From assembly GCF_030812195.1 (NCBI RefSeq), contig NZ_JAUSSF010000003.1, positions 868,001 to 932,000 of the forward strand: a stretch of DNA of 64,000 nt, given 5' to 3'. Within the stretch, counting starts at the first letter, position 1, and each line of letters starts with the position of its first letter. Below are positions 42,181-50,808 of the stretch, piece after piece. This stretch comes from Chryseobacterium lathyri. GTDB lineage: Bacteria > Bacteroidota > Bacteroidia > Flavobacteriales > Weeksellaceae. The position numbers were made by a program, and so were the translations under genes. The notes under the pieces were generated by a model. That model made no database searches. It was given only the letters and a program-made list of their open reading frames with translations, and was not told the origin of the DNA.

Positions 42181-42705
42181 ATGGCTGAAGTAATTGCACA
42201 AGAAAAACAGGGAGGCAAACAAAAGAAAAAATTAATCCGAGTAGACATGACTCCAATGGTGGATCTGGGATTTTTACTGATCACATTCTTCATGTTTACT
42301 ACTAATTTCACAAAACCCAATGTGATGGATCTGGGACTTCCTGCAAAGGATCCTAACCCACGTCCGATAAATACACCTTATATTGGAGATCAAAACCAGG
42401 TTACCTTTATTTTGGGAAAAGACAACAGGGTATTTTACCACCAGAGTAATGAAAAAGATTTAACTACAGGAAATTTGAAAGAAACAGATTTCAGCGGTGT
42501 AAAAATTTCCAAGATTATTTCTGAAGCTTATAAAAACGCTCCAGTGCCGGAGAACTTTACAATCATTGTAAAACCTACCGATGAGGCCAATTATAAAAAT
42601 TTCGTGGATATTCTGGACAATATCGCGATCTCTAAAAAAGAAAAATACGGGATTACAGATATAAAACCATGGGAAGAGAAAATTTATACTGAATTAATCA
42701 GATAA
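42181..42705 (+). CDS. exbD: Solitary ExbD/TolR protein
   Basis: 174 residues. One helix with D28 (MTPMVDLGFLLITFFMFTT) and a periplasmic domain including LGKDNRVFYHQ and TIIVKPTDEANYKNFVDILDNIAI. It is a clear paralogue of the second ExbD in the Ton operon at 23664-24233, even in the N-terminal MAEV..QEK and the tail YGITDIKPWE. No exbB or tonB is nearby; it must pair with an ExbB made elsewhere, perhaps the one at 24918-25781. A terminator follows directly, so it is monocistronic. Confidence 0.92.
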   Translation: MAEVIAQEKQGGKQKKKLIRVDMTPMVDLGFLLITFFMFTTNFTKPNVMDLGLPAKDPNPRPINTPYIGDQNQVTFILGKDNRVFYHQSNEKDLTTGNLKETDFSGVKISKIISEAYKNAPVPENFTIIVKPTDEANYKNFVDILDNIAISKKEKYGITDIKPWEEKIYTELIR

Positions 42706-42710
42706 TACAA

Positions 42711-42740
42711 AGGAGCATTTTTTTACAATGCTCTTTTTTT
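42711..42740 (+). terminator. Intrinsic terminator of solitary exbD
   Basis: GAGCAT/ATGCTC stem (extendable by A-T and G-T pairs) followed by seven T. Confidence 0.85.
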
Positions 42741-42806
42741 ATGTAAATTTGAAGATACAACTGACATCGTCAGCTGAACATTTTAACTGTTATAAAATTT
42801 AAGATT

Positions 42807-43589
42807 ATGCTGAACTTTGAAAGAAAAGGAAATGGAAAAGAGATTCTGGTACTGCTTCACGGCTTTATGGAAAACCTTTCTATCTGGAGTGATATGGAGC
42901 CACATCTTTCCAGAGATTTTTCACTGTTGAAAATAGATCTTCCCGGCCATGGCCAGTCCGACATCCTGGCTGAAGTCCACACTATGGAGCTGATGGCTGA
43001 TGAAGTGAAAAAAGTTTTAGATCACGAGAAGCTTGATAAAGTACATCTTTTAGGGCATTCCATGGGAGGATATACTTCACTGGCTTTTGCAGAAAAGTAT
43101 CCTGCAACTCTTAAAAGTCTGACTTTATTTTTTTCCACTTATTTTCCAGACGATGAAGAAAAAAAACAACAGCGGATCAAAAGTTACAGGATCATCAAAG
43201 ATTCTTTTCCCCATTATGTACGGGCGGGAATTCCAAATCTTTTCAATCCCAATGAAAGAGATGTTCTGGAAGGAAAAATTGAAACCGCACTTGAGACCGC
43301 ACTTTCTACCAACAATCTGGGAGCTCTTGCCTGTGTAAAAGGCATGGTGGAAAGAACGGACAAAAAAGATGTCATGCAAAACCTGGAAGCAAAAATTCTG
43401 ATATTGGCAGGAAAACACGATAATGCTGTAAAAACAGATATGATGATCAAACATCTTCCGGACAGAACCAATATAAAATCCTATATCCTGGACTGTGGAC
43501 ACAATGGGCACTGGGAAAAACCCAGCATCTGCGCAGAAATTATCAATGCGGAACTTCTTCATAACCTTCCCAAGAAATTAGTCCTGTAA
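42807..43589 (+). CDS. Alpha/beta hydrolase
   Basis: 260 residues. Oxyanion region LLHGFMENLSIW, nucleophile S85 in GHSMGG, an acid in LAGKHDNAV and the His in CGHNGHWEKP complete the triad. Esterase, thioesterase or C-C hydrolase activity is possible; the substrate is unknown. The lid region (about residues 115-175) is charged and helical. It precedes the patatin gene by 70 bases on the same strand. Confidence 0.9.
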   Translation: MLNFERKGNGKEILVLLHGFMENLSIWSDMEPHLSRDFSLLKIDLPGHGQSDILAEVHTMELMADEVKKVLDHEKLDKVHLLGHSMGGYTSLAFAEKYPATLKSLTLFFSTYFPDDEEKKQQRIKSYRIIKDSFPHYVRAGIPNLFNPNERDVLEGKIETALETALSTNNLGALACVKGMVERTDKKDVMQNLEAKILILAGKHDNAVKTDMMIKHLPDRTNIKSYILDCGHNGHWEKPSICAEIINAELLHNLPKKLVL

Positions 43590-43661
43590 TAACCCGACAA
43601 TGGCTTTATTGGCCGGTGCATATCAAAATTTCTTGTATCTTAGTAAGGAATAATTATTTCA

Positions 43662-44471
43662 ATGGGCTTATTCTCGTTCAAAAAAAAGAAACTGCCGGTC
43701 ATCGGCCTTACGCTTTCCGGTGGAGGTATGCGCGGAATTGCCCATATCGCAGTACTGAAAGCACTGGAAGAATATAATCTGAGACCGCATATCATTTCTG
43801 GAACCAGCGCCGGCTCTATTGTGGGAGCATTTTATTCCTTCGGAAAATCGCCGGATGAGATGATGGATATTGTAAAGCAAACGACATTTTTTTCAAGGTC
43901 TTACCTGAAACTTTCTAAAAACGGTATTTTCAGCTCTAATTTCATCTTAAAACTTTTTAATGATCATTTTCCAGAGAATGATTTTAAAATCTTAAAAATC
44001 CCCGTTTATGTTGCAGCTACAGAAATGACCCACGGAATTGTGGATTTCTTTTCGGAAGGTGAGCTTTTCGGACCGCTTTTGGCCTCAACAAGCGTTCCGT
44101 TTATTTTGCCTCCTGTGAGAATGGGTGAAAAAATATATGTTGACGGAGGCGTTTTGGATAATCTTCCTATAGAGCCGATCATTGACAAATGTGATTTTTT
44201 AATTGCCTCACATGTCAATTCAATAAGCTATGATGAATTAAATAAAATGAGTCTTATGAAGGAATTCGACCGTATCCTCCATTTAGCGATCGCCAAATCG
44301 GTCTACTCCAAAGCAAAGTCGTGTGATATTTTTTTAGATCCACCTAAAATGACAAAATTCAGTTTGTTCAGTAAGAAAAACCTTGATATCATGTTTCAGG
44401 AAGTATATGAATACACCTGTAAAGAACTTGAAAGCAAGGGATATACTAAAGATATGAACCTCGGAGTGTAA
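43662..44471 (+). CDS. Patatin-like phospholipase
   Basis: 269 residues. The oxyanion motif GGGMRG (residues 20-25), nucleophile S49 in GTSAG, and the catalytic D161 in VDGGVLDN form the Ser-Asp dyad. No signal peptide, so it is probably a cytoplasmic lipid acyl hydrolase of the RssA/YchK type rather than an outer-membrane PlpD-type protein. It lies downstream of an alpha/beta hydrolase, so two lipolytic genes are adjacent. Confidence 0.92.
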   Translation: MGLFSFKKKKLPVIGLTLSGGGMRGIAHIAVLKALEEYNLRPHIISGTSAGSIVGAFYSFGKSPDEMMDIVKQTTFFSRSYLKLSKNGIFSSNFILKLFNDHFPENDFKILKIPVYVAATEMTHGIVDFFSEGELFGPLLASTSVPFILPPVRMGEKIYVDGGVLDNLPIEPIIDKCDFLIASHVNSISYDELNKMSLMKEFDRILHLAIAKSVYSKAKSCDIFLDPPKMTKFSLFSKKNLDIMFQEVYEYTCKELESKGYTKDMNLGV

Positions 44472-44517
44472 GTAGTTTACTGACCGAAATCAGTCTGTAT
44501 TTTCATACGACAATTTC

Positions 44518-45522
44518 TTATAATTCCTCCTGCTCCAGCCTTTTCTTAAATGTCTCGATAGTATCCTGAAGAGATTCATCAGATTTTCCACCTGCTGCAT
44601 TGATGTGTCCGCCGCCACTGAAATATTTTCTGGAAAACTGATTCACATCCACATCATCCTTACTTCTGAACGAGATCTTGATAAAATCATCATACAGGTC
44701 TTCCATAAAGAAAGCCGCCATTTTAACTCCCGCAATGCTCAGTCCATAGTTTACAAAACCTTCTGTATCTCCTTTCTGAAAGCCAAATTCCTTTAGCTCA
44801 TTTCTTGTAAGAGACAGCACGGCCACTTTGCCATCATTCACCACTTCTATCCTTCCTAGTACGAGAGCAAGAAGATGAAGACGGGAAACCGTATTGGTAT
44901 CCCATGTATTTGAGGTTATAACGGACGGATCAGCTCCTTTTTCTATCAGATGAGCAATAATCCTGTGGGTCGTTGCACTTGTGGAACGGAAACGGAAACC
45001 ACCTGTATCTGTCATGATTCCTGTATAAAGACATTCTGCAACATCCTGGTTCACCAGCTTTTCATCTTCCATTGCTTCAATAAAATGATAGATCATCTGC
45101 GAAGTAGCAGGAATTACCGTATCAGAATATACAAAGTCAAAATTTTCCGGTTGCTGATGATGGTCGATGAGAATCTTCTTAGCTTTAGATTTGCTTAACC
45201 ATTCGCCCAGCAGCCCTATCCTTGAAGGAGAATTAAAATCAAGGCAGAAGATAACGTCTGCCCCGCTGATCAGATCAAATGCATGCTTTCTCTTATACTC
45301 GCCGATGATCACCTTTTTAGATTCCGGCATCCATTTCAGAAATTTCGGAAAATCATTGGGAACAATTACATCAGTCGGAATTCCTTTTGCCCCAAGATAA
45401 TGCTTTAATCCCAGACTGGAACCTATGGCATCTCCATCCGGGTTATAGTGGGTAAGGATAATTATCTTATTTTCGGGCGTAAGTAATGTATTGATATCTA
45501 AAAGTTCTGCTGGTGTAAACAT
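44518..45522 (-). CDS. DHH/DHHA1 phosphoesterase (NrnA-like)
   Basis: 334 residues. The DHH domain has HYNPDGDAIGSSLG, the metal Asp in CLDFNSPSRIG, and the DHH motif in LIDHHQQPE. The DHHA1 domain ends with GGGHINAAGG. The layout fits NrnA-type oligoribonuclease / pAp phosphatase, which degrades nanoRNAs and 3'-phosphoadenosine 5'-phosphate; a c-di-AMP/pApA phosphodiesterase is a related alternative. Divergent from rpmH. Confidence 0.9.
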   Translation of the reverse strand: MFTPAELLDINTLLTPENKIIILTHYNPDGDAIGSSLGLKHYLGAKGIPTDVIVPNDFPKFLKWMPESKKVIIGEYKRKHAFDLISGADVIFCLDFNSPSRIGLLGEWLSKSKAKKILIDHHQQPENFDFVYSDTVIPATSQMIYHFIEAMEDEKLVNQDVAECLYTGIMTDTGGFRFRSTSATTHRIIAHLIEKGADPSVITSNTWDTNTVSRLHLLALVLGRIEVVNDGKVAVLSLTRNELKEFGFQKGDTEGFVNYGLSIAGVKMAAFFMEDLYDDFIKISFRSKDDVDVNQFSRKYFSGGGHINAAGGKSDESLQDTIETFKKRLEQEEL

Positions 45523-45554
45523 CGTGTGTTTATTTTTCTTTAAATTTGAGTTTT

Positions 45555-45562
45555 CAAAGATA
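45555..45562 (-). promoter_or_regulatory. -7 promoter box (TATCTTTG) for the DHH gene
   Basis: Minus-strand TATCTTTG, 32 bases before the ATG at 45522. Confidence 0.5.
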
Positions 45563-45682
45563 GAGCTTTTAAATAAATCAGCTAAATATTATTTCTTTAC
45601 ACAAAATTTCGTTTCTTGGCACAGTTTGTCAATATTGGAATAAAAAGCATTTCAAATAATTTCTAAAAAAAGATGAGTAAAA

Positions 45683-45713
45683 TTTGTAACTTTTAAAAAT
45701 TTCTATATCTTTG
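45683..45713 (+). promoter_or_regulatory. Promoter of rpmH
   Basis: TTTG at 45683-45686, a 19-base spacer and TATCTTTG at 45706-45713: one of the best Bacteroidota promoter matches in the window, as expected for a ribosomal protein gene. Confidence 0.8.
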
Positions 45714-45757
45714 CAACCTGAAAATTAATAGATTAATTACGATTTAAATATATAGTA

Positions 45758-45916
45758 ATGAGTAAAAGAACATTCCAGCCATCAGAAAGAAAGAAAAGAA
45801 ACAAACACGGTTTCAGAGAAAGAATGTCTACGCCAAATGGTAGAAGAGTTTTGGCAGCAAGAAGAGCTAAAGGCAGAAAGAGTTTAACTGTTAGTGCAGC
45901 CCGCGCTAAGAGATAA
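45758..45916 (+). CDS. rpmH: Large ribosomal subunit protein bL34
   Basis: 52 residues: MSKRTFQPSERKKRNKHGF then ERMSTPNGRRVLAARRAKGRK, the hallmark bL34 sequence, which is very basic. ATG at 45758 and TAA at 45914-45916. It sits between a strong promoter and a hairpin terminator and so is monocistronic here; the usual bacterial rnpA-rpmH-dnaA neighbourhood is not present. Confidence 0.97.
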   Translation: MSKRTFQPSERKKRNKHGFRERMSTPNGRRVLAARRAKGRKSLTVSAARAKR

Positions 45917-45941
45917 TATCTCGAATTATCATATACAGATC

Positions 45942-45974
45942 ATGCTTGAAAAGAAGTTTTTCAGGCATTTTTTG
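45942..45974 (+). terminator. Intrinsic terminator of rpmH
   Basis: ATGCTTGAAAA/TTTTCAGGCAT stem (one G-T pair) and a T-run. Confidence 0.8.
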
Positions 45975-46071
45975 TTGTTAAACTTTCCTAAAGTTTAAGG
46001 TTTTTAAGCTTCTTTTTTCTATTTTTAAGATCTGAAAAAATATTTTAGAAATAGCACTATAAAATTGAATT

Positions 46072-46782
46072 ATGCCGCATACACATATCTCCGGAGATAA
46101 TATTATAAGCTTACAGCACGCAAAAATTGCGCAAAAAAACTTCACTGTTCTTTCTGATGTTAATCTTAACATCAAAAAGGGCAGATTCTGTTACCTTATC
46201 GGAAAGACAGGTTCCGGAAAAAGCTCCCTTCTGAAAACACTTTACGGACACATTCCTTTAGCATCAGGACATGGAGCTGTGGTAGGTTTTGAACTTGCCA
46301 AGCTGAGACCTTCAGATATTCCTAACCTGAGAAGAAAACTAGGGATTGTATTTCAGGACTTCCAGCTTCTTTCCGACAGAACAGTTGAAAAAAACCTAAA
46401 ATTCGTTCTTGAAGCCACAGGATGGAGCGATAAAATAAAAATGGAAGACCGCATCAATGAAGTTCTGGGAAGCGTAAATATGAAAAGCAAAAAGCACAAG
46501 ATGCCGCATGAACTTTCAGGAGGCGAGCAGCAACGTATCGCTATTGCAAGAGCTTTACTGAATCATCCTGATCTGATCTTAGCGGATGAGCCGACAGGAA
46601 ATCTTGACCCGGAAACATCCAACGAAATCATGACGCTTCTGAAGCAGGTAGCCCTTGAAAACGGAGCTGCTGTAGTAATGGCAACACATGATTATCATAT
46701 GATACAGAACTTCCCGGGTGAAGCCATCAGATGTGAAGACGGAAAAGTATCAGTATTGGATACTGCAGAATTATTTGAGTAA
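46072..46782 (+). CDS. ftsE: FtsE-like cell-division ABC ATPase
   Basis: 236 residues. Walker A GKTGSGKSS (residues 44-52), Q-loop VFQDFQLL, signature LSGGEQQR, Walker B LILADEPTGNLD, and H-loop THDYHM. The FtsE/LolD-type sequence around PTGNLDPETS points to the FtsEX family, which controls septal peptidoglycan hydrolases. Its membrane partner FtsX is not encoded nearby; unlinked ftsE and ftsX is, as I recall, normal for Bacteroidota. Monocistronic. Confidence 0.85.
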   Translation: MPHTHISGDNIISLQHAKIAQKNFTVLSDVNLNIKKGRFCYLIGKTGSGKSSLLKTLYGHIPLASGHGAVVGFELAKLRPSDIPNLRRKLGIVFQDFQLLSDRTVEKNLKFVLEATGWSDKIKMEDRINEVLGSVNMKSKKHKMPHELSGGEQQRIAIARALLNHPDLILADEPTGNLDPETSNEIMTLLKQVALENGAAVVMATHDYHMIQNFPGEAIRCEDGKVSVLDTAELFE

Positions 46783-46824
46783 AATTAAGAAAAAAATAGA
46801 GACCGAAAGATAGCTGATCTGGAT

Positions 46825-46859
46825 TATCTAACTTCTAATCTCTAGCTTCTATTTTCTAA
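46825..46859 (-). repeat. Array of heptamers with TAGA every 7 bases, after ftsE
   Basis: On the plus strand TCTA occurs at 46827, 46834, 46841, 46848 and 46855, strictly 7 bases apart. The array runs into the trmN6 3' end: the trmN6 stop TAG lies within it. Confidence 0.8.
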
Positions 46860-47544
46860 AGACATGAAACTCCTTCGTGAGTTCAAGATATTGGTCCGAG
46901 TATTGTCTCGGACTTTTTTCTATTACAAAATCAGATTCCTCGATTCTTCCTTCTGCGAACGAAAATTCAAGAACTAATCTTTTAGTTTTTGAATTTTCAA
47001 TCCCTTTAATATTAACTTTTCGTTTTAAGAATAAACGGTTTTCTGACGCTATTTCAATAAAAACACTGCCGGCTTCAACAGGGATAATAACCGACAGAAC
47101 ACCATGATCAGACAGAAGTTTTGCAGATATTGAAACAAGCTGCTGAAAGTTCAGCTCTACAGTCTGACGTGCTATTTTATCTTTATCAGATCCGGATTCT
47201 TCGAAATAAGGAGGATTTGAAACAATCAGGTCAAATTTTTTTTCTGTTTTAAAAGTTTTAAGATCCTGATGGATATTTTTCAGCCTTGAATAAAAAGGAG
47301 AATATTCGAAATTCGTTTTTGTTAGCAAAGCTGCATCTTCATTGATATCAATCCCCAGAAAAGAGGCGTGAGCATTTCTCTGAGCAAGCATTAATGAAAT
47401 CAGGCCGGTTCCGGTTCCTATCTCCAAAACTTCTGAAGCACCTTCTATATCAGCCAAAACACCCAGCAAAACACCGTCTGTGCCTACACGAAAGACTTCT
47501 TTTGACTGCTGAATTTCAAAATATTTAAATTTAAAAGGCTTCAC
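46849..47544 (-). CDS. trmN6: tRNA1(Val) (adenine37-N6)-methyltransferase, GTG start
   Basis: 231 residues. SAM loop VLEIGTGTGLISLMLAQ and the amino-methyltransferase NPPY motif (SNPPYFEESGSDKD) identify an N6-adenine methyltransferase of the YfiC/TrmN6 type. It methylates A37 of tRNA-Val. The start is GTG at 47544 and overlaps the TAG of the upstream kinase gene by one base (TAGTG), so it is translationally coupled; no ATG is available near. The stop codon is part of a heptamer repeat array. Confidence 0.9.
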   Translation of the reverse strand: MKPFKFKYFEIQQSKEVFRVGTDGVLLGVLADIEGASEVLEIGTGTGLISLMLAQRNAHASFLGIDINEDAALLTKTNFEYSPFYSRLKNIHQDLKTFKTEKKFDLIVSNPPYFEESGSDKDKIARQTVELNFQQLVSISAKLLSDHGVLSVIIPVEAGSVFIEIASENRLFLKRKVNIKGIENSKTKRLVLEFSFAEGRIEESDFVIEKSPRQYSDQYLELTKEFHVFRK

Positions 47545-48998
47545 TATAAATTTGTAGGTAATGTAATAGTAAATGTAGACCCCTTCCCTACTTCTGATTT
47601 CACTGCGATCTCCCCTTTGTAGTCTTCGACCATTTTTCTTACCATAGAAAGCCCAAGCCCCATACCGCTGTTTTTAGAGGTGAAATTAGGCTCAAATATC
47701 CTTTCGTACATATTTTCAGAAATCCCGATTCCGTTGTCCTGTACGGAAATCATTACCCTTCTCTGATGCTGCTCCACATCTACGTTAATGATCAGTTTAC
47801 GTTCATCACTTTGGGCCTGTTTTGCATTGGTGACAAGGTTGGTTATAATCCTGGAAAGATAAATCCTGTCCATATTGATCATAATATTGCCTTTATTGGA
47901 GTGCATAAAAATACTGTCATCATTGAAAACACGCAGAATATCTTCAACCTCAGTATTAAGATTGATGACTTCATTATTTTTTTCGGGAAGTTTTGCAAAT
48001 TCCGAGAAAGCTGAAGCAACAGTCGCGATCAGATCAATCTGATCTACCATGGTTTTGCTCATCTGTTTTACCCTTTCTCTGATGTTTGGATTTTCAGGAT
48101 CAAATTTTCTCTCAAAATTCTGGATGGTAAGTTTCATTGGGGTAAGAGGGTTCTTAACCTCATGGGCGACCTGTTTGGCCATTTCCCTCCAGGCTTCTTC
48201 AGACGCCTTGAAACGTAATCTTTCTTTTTGGTCCTGGATCTGCAGGATCATTCTGTTGTAAGCTCTTGCCAATGCATTAAGCTCATCGTTTTTATAGTAT
48301 CTGATAGGCCGCATTTCATTTTCAAATAATGTAATACGGGTGATCATATCAGAAAATTTAGTGATATTTTTAGCCAGACTGTTAGATGTTACCCAGCTTA
48401 TCCAGATACTGAACAGAATCAGGAAAATATCCACCAATAAGATATATTTAACGTATTGATGAAGAACATCAAGATAAGCAGATTCATTGTGATACAAAGG
48501 AATATATACAATTCCTATGGGCTCAAGCTCATTATTTTTTAAAAGAAGATAAGAGGAAGTACGTCCTGCATCTTTGGTCTTGTCATACCCTTTAATATCA
48601 ACTCTGGAATCAGTAGCCAGAATTTTATTGACTATATTGAGCGGAATGACTCTCTGGTCAATAAGACTTTCATCTTTATTGGAAAGAAGATAATTTCCTT
48701 TCAGATCATAGATCACAATATCATGCTGGTTGATATCTGCTATTTCAAAAATCTTATTTCCCAAAACTTGTGGCAGGTCCTCTGTCTCCACAAGGGTGCG
48801 GCTCACAGCATAATCCAGATACCTCATCACCGCATTGGTCTTCTCCTGCATATCAATATTACTCTGCTGCAGGGAGTTATTCCTTAAAACAAAATAAGGA
48901 ACCAGCGATGTAGCGACAACACTTAAAAAACATACGAGTAAGAATCCGAAAAATACCCGGTTCCTTAAACTGTATCCTCTGTATTTACTTACTGGCAT
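47544..48998 (-). CDS. Sensor histidine kinase, NtrY-like
   Basis: 484 residues. An N-terminal helix (VFFGFLLVCFLSVVATSLVPYFVL), a periplasmic sensor of about 140 residues, a second helix (LLVDIFLILFSIWISWV), HAMP, the HisKA phospho-acceptor H279 in AHEVKNPLTPMK, and a HATPase domain with NLVTNAKQA, DNGIGIS and GMGLGLSMVRKM. This is the NtrY/PAS-less type common in Bacteroidota. No response regulator is adjacent; it is followed by trmN6, so it is an orphan kinase. Signal unknown. Confidence 0.92.
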   Translation of the reverse strand: MPVSKYRGYSLRNRVFFGFLLVCFLSVVATSLVPYFVLRNNSLQQSNIDMQEKTNAVMRYLDYAVSRTLVETEDLPQVLGNKIFEIADINQHDIVIYDLKGNYLLSNKDESLIDQRVIPLNIVNKILATDSRVDIKGYDKTKDAGRTSSYLLLKNNELEPIGIVYIPLYHNESAYLDVLHQYVKYILLVDIFLILFSIWISWVTSNSLAKNITKFSDMITRITLFENEMRPIRYYKNDELNALARAYNRMILQIQDQKERLRFKASEEAWREMAKQVAHEVKNPLTPMKLTIQNFERKFDPENPNIRERVKQMSKTMVDQIDLIATVASAFSEFAKLPEKNNEVINLNTEVEDILRVFNDDSIFMHSNKGNIMINMDRIYLSRIITNLVTNAKQAQSDERKLIINVDVEQHQRRVMISVQDNGIGISENMYERIFEPNFTSKNSGMGLGLSMVRKMVEDYKGEIAVKSEVGKGSTFTITLPTNL

Positions 48999-48999
48999 C

Positions 49000-49584
49000 C
49001 TATTTTTTAATTAACCTAGCAATATACTTACCAATGATGTCAAATTCTAAATTAACTTTATCTCCGATTTTAAGATGCTGCATATTTGTAAACTCCCAAG
49101 TATACGGAATAATGGCTACAGAAAACTGTGTGTCTTCACTTTTTGCCACTGTAAGGCTTATTCCGTTTACCGTAATGGAACCCTGCGGAACAGTTACAAA
49201 ACTACCATTGTCTTCATATTTAATGGTAATAAAATAGCTTCCGTCCTTGTTTTCAATTCCTGTTACTTCACCGGTTTTATCAACATGTCCCTGCACAATA
49301 TGTCCGTCTAACCTTCCATCCATCTTCATGCATCGTTCAAGATTTACCACAGTACCCACATCCCATTTTCCAAGGTTGGTCTTTTCCAGTGTTTCATTGA
49401 TTGCCGTCACCACATATTGGCTATCTTTAATCTCTACAACTGTAAGGCAGCACCCGTTATGAGCAAGGCTTTGATCTATTTTCAGTTCGCTTGTAAAAGG
49501 GCATGTTAATGTGAAATCTATGTTGCTTCCTTTTTCTTCAATCTTTTCAATAACACCAACTGCTTCAATAATTCCTGTGAACAT
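49000..49584 (-). CDS. ribE: Riboflavin synthase alpha subunit
   Basis: 194 residues, a tandem repeat of two lumazine-binding barrels: MFTGIIEAVGVIEKI opens the first and GHIVQGHVDKTGEVTGI the second. It converts two 6,7-dimethyl-8-ribityllumazines to riboflavin and a pyrimidinedione. NGCCLTVVEI and NGISLTVAKSE are the paired motifs of the two halves. One base separates its stop from the ATG of the downstream kinase gene, so the two are co-transcribed. No FMN riboswitch is visible upstream. Confidence 0.96.
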   Translation of the reverse strand: MFTGIIEAVGVIEKIEEKGSNIDFTLTCPFTSELKIDQSLAHNGCCLTVVEIKDSQYVVTAINETLEKTNLGKWDVGTVVNLERCMKMDGRLDGHIVQGHVDKTGEVTGIENKDGSYFITIKYEDNGSFVTVPQGSITVNGISLTVAKSEDTQFSVAIIPYTWEFTNMQHLKIGDKVNLEFDIIGKYIARLIKK

Positions 49585-49596
49585 ATTATTTTTTGC

Positions 49597-49604
49597 TAAA
49601 TTTG
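49597..49604 (+). promoter_or_regulatory. -7 promoter box (TAAATTTG) for pdxA
   Basis: TAAATTTG, 28 bases before the pdxA ATG; its own -33 would lie in ribE. Divergent with the ribE promoter. Confidence 0.5.
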
Positions 49605-49618
49605 TAAATTATAATCTT

Positions 49619-49626
49619 CAAAGATA
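49619..49626 (-). promoter_or_regulatory. -7 promoter box (TATCTTTG) for ribE
   Basis: Minus-strand TATCTTTG, 34 bases before the ribE ATG. The two divergent boxes are only 14 bases apart, so the promoters overlap face to face. Confidence 0.5.
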
Positions 49627-49632
49627 ATCAAA

Positions 49633-50724
49633 ATGAGCCCAAAAAACCATAAAGTACGAGTAGGAATTTCAATCGGTGATTTTAACGGCATCGGTCCGGA
49701 GATCATCATGAAATCCCTGAGTGACAAAACCATTACGGATTTTTTCACTCCGGTGATTTTTGGCTCGGGAAAGTTATTTACCTTCCAGAAGAATATTTTC
49801 AAGCTGAATCTGAATTTCAACTACATCAATGAAGCATCACAGGCTCAGGCAGGGAAACTCAATATGGTGAACCTCACCAAAGATAACGTGAATGTAGAGT
49901 TGGGTGTTCCTACAGAAGAATCTACCAAAATGGCTATTGATTCTCTGGAACTGGCTACCGAAGCCTTAATGAAAGGAGAGATTGACGTGCTTGTTACAGC
50001 ACCTATCAACAAGGATGAAATGGTAAAAATGGGCTTTAAACATGCAGGGCACACAGGCTATTTTGAGGAAAAATTCAGTAAAAAGGGGCTGATGTTCTTG
50101 GTTACAGAAGATCTTAAAGTAGCGGTATCCACACACCATATCCCGATTGCCAGTGTTGCAGAAAATATTTCCAAAGAAAAAATAAAAAAACAGATCAGAG
50201 CTCTGAATCAGACATTAATCGAAGATTTCTGTGTACAGAAACCGAAAATCGCAGTATTAGGACTGAACCCTCATGCAGGAGACGGAGGCGTAATCGGAAA
50301 AGAAGAGATCGAGATCATAGAGCCGGCAATAAAAGAGCTTTCTGACAACGGAATACTGGCATTTGGACCTTATCCTGCTGACAGTTTTTTCCAGCCTAAT
50401 AAATACAAAAGTTTTGATGCTGTTTTAGCAATGTATCATGATCAGGGACTTGCTCCCTTTAAAACATTAGCCTATGAAGAAGGCGTAAATTATACGGCAG
50501 GACTTCCGTTTATCAGAACTTCACCGGATCATGGAGTCGCTTATGATATCGCCGGAAAAAACATGGCTGATGAACAAAGTTTTACTGAAGCTATCTTCAC
50601 TGCTATTAAAATTTTCAAGAACAGAAGCGAATATAACGACCTGATGAACAATCGTATGCAGCCGAGAAAAATGGTTATTGATAACGGAGTAGATGAAGAT
50701 CTTCCAGACGAAAACGAAGGATAA
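49633..50724 (+). CDS. pdxA: 4-hydroxythreonine-4-phosphate dehydrogenase
   Basis: 363 residues. GISIGDFNGIGPEIIMKSL at the start, HAGHTGYFEEKF, HDQGLAPFKT and FIRTSPDHGVAYDIAGK are the PdxA signatures, with metal-binding His residues. It makes 3-amino-2-oxopropyl phosphate for pyridoxal 5'-phosphate synthesis. Divergent from ribE. About 85 bases separate it from the DUF177 gene, which has its own promoter. Confidence 0.96.
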   Translation: MSPKNHKVRVGISIGDFNGIGPEIIMKSLSDKTITDFFTPVIFGSGKLFTFQKNIFKLNLNFNYINEASQAQAGKLNMVNLTKDNVNVELGVPTEESTKMAIDSLELATEALMKGEIDVLVTAPINKDEMVKMGFKHAGHTGYFEEKFSKKGLMFLVTEDLKVAVSTHHIPIASVAENISKEKIKKQIRALNQTLIEDFCVQKPKIAVLGLNPHAGDGGVIGKEEIEIIEPAIKELSDNGILAFGPYPADSFFQPNKYKSFDAVLAMYHDQGLAPFKTLAYEEGVNYTAGLPFIRTSPDHGVAYDIAGKNMADEQSFTEAIFTAIKIFKNRSEYNDLMNNRMQPRKMVIDNGVDEDLPDENEG

Positions 50725-50765
50725 ATTGTTAAAACAAATTTTAAATTAATTTGTTATGAATTTTA

Positions 50766-50796
50766 TTTGTTATTATAAAAAAATTGCATATTTTTG
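50766..50796 (+). promoter_or_regulatory. Promoter of DUF177-rpmF
   Basis: TTTG at 50766-50769, a 19-base spacer and TATTTTTG at 50789-50796, 12 bases before the ATG. A TTG at 50794 lies in the box and is not a start. Confidence 0.75.
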
Positions 50797-50808
50797 CACA
50801 CTCATTTT

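Noticed and set aside
49561..49632. FMN riboswitch in the ribE/pdxA gap
   Set aside because: The gap is under 50 bases and holds two divergent promoter boxes; no room for an RFN element.
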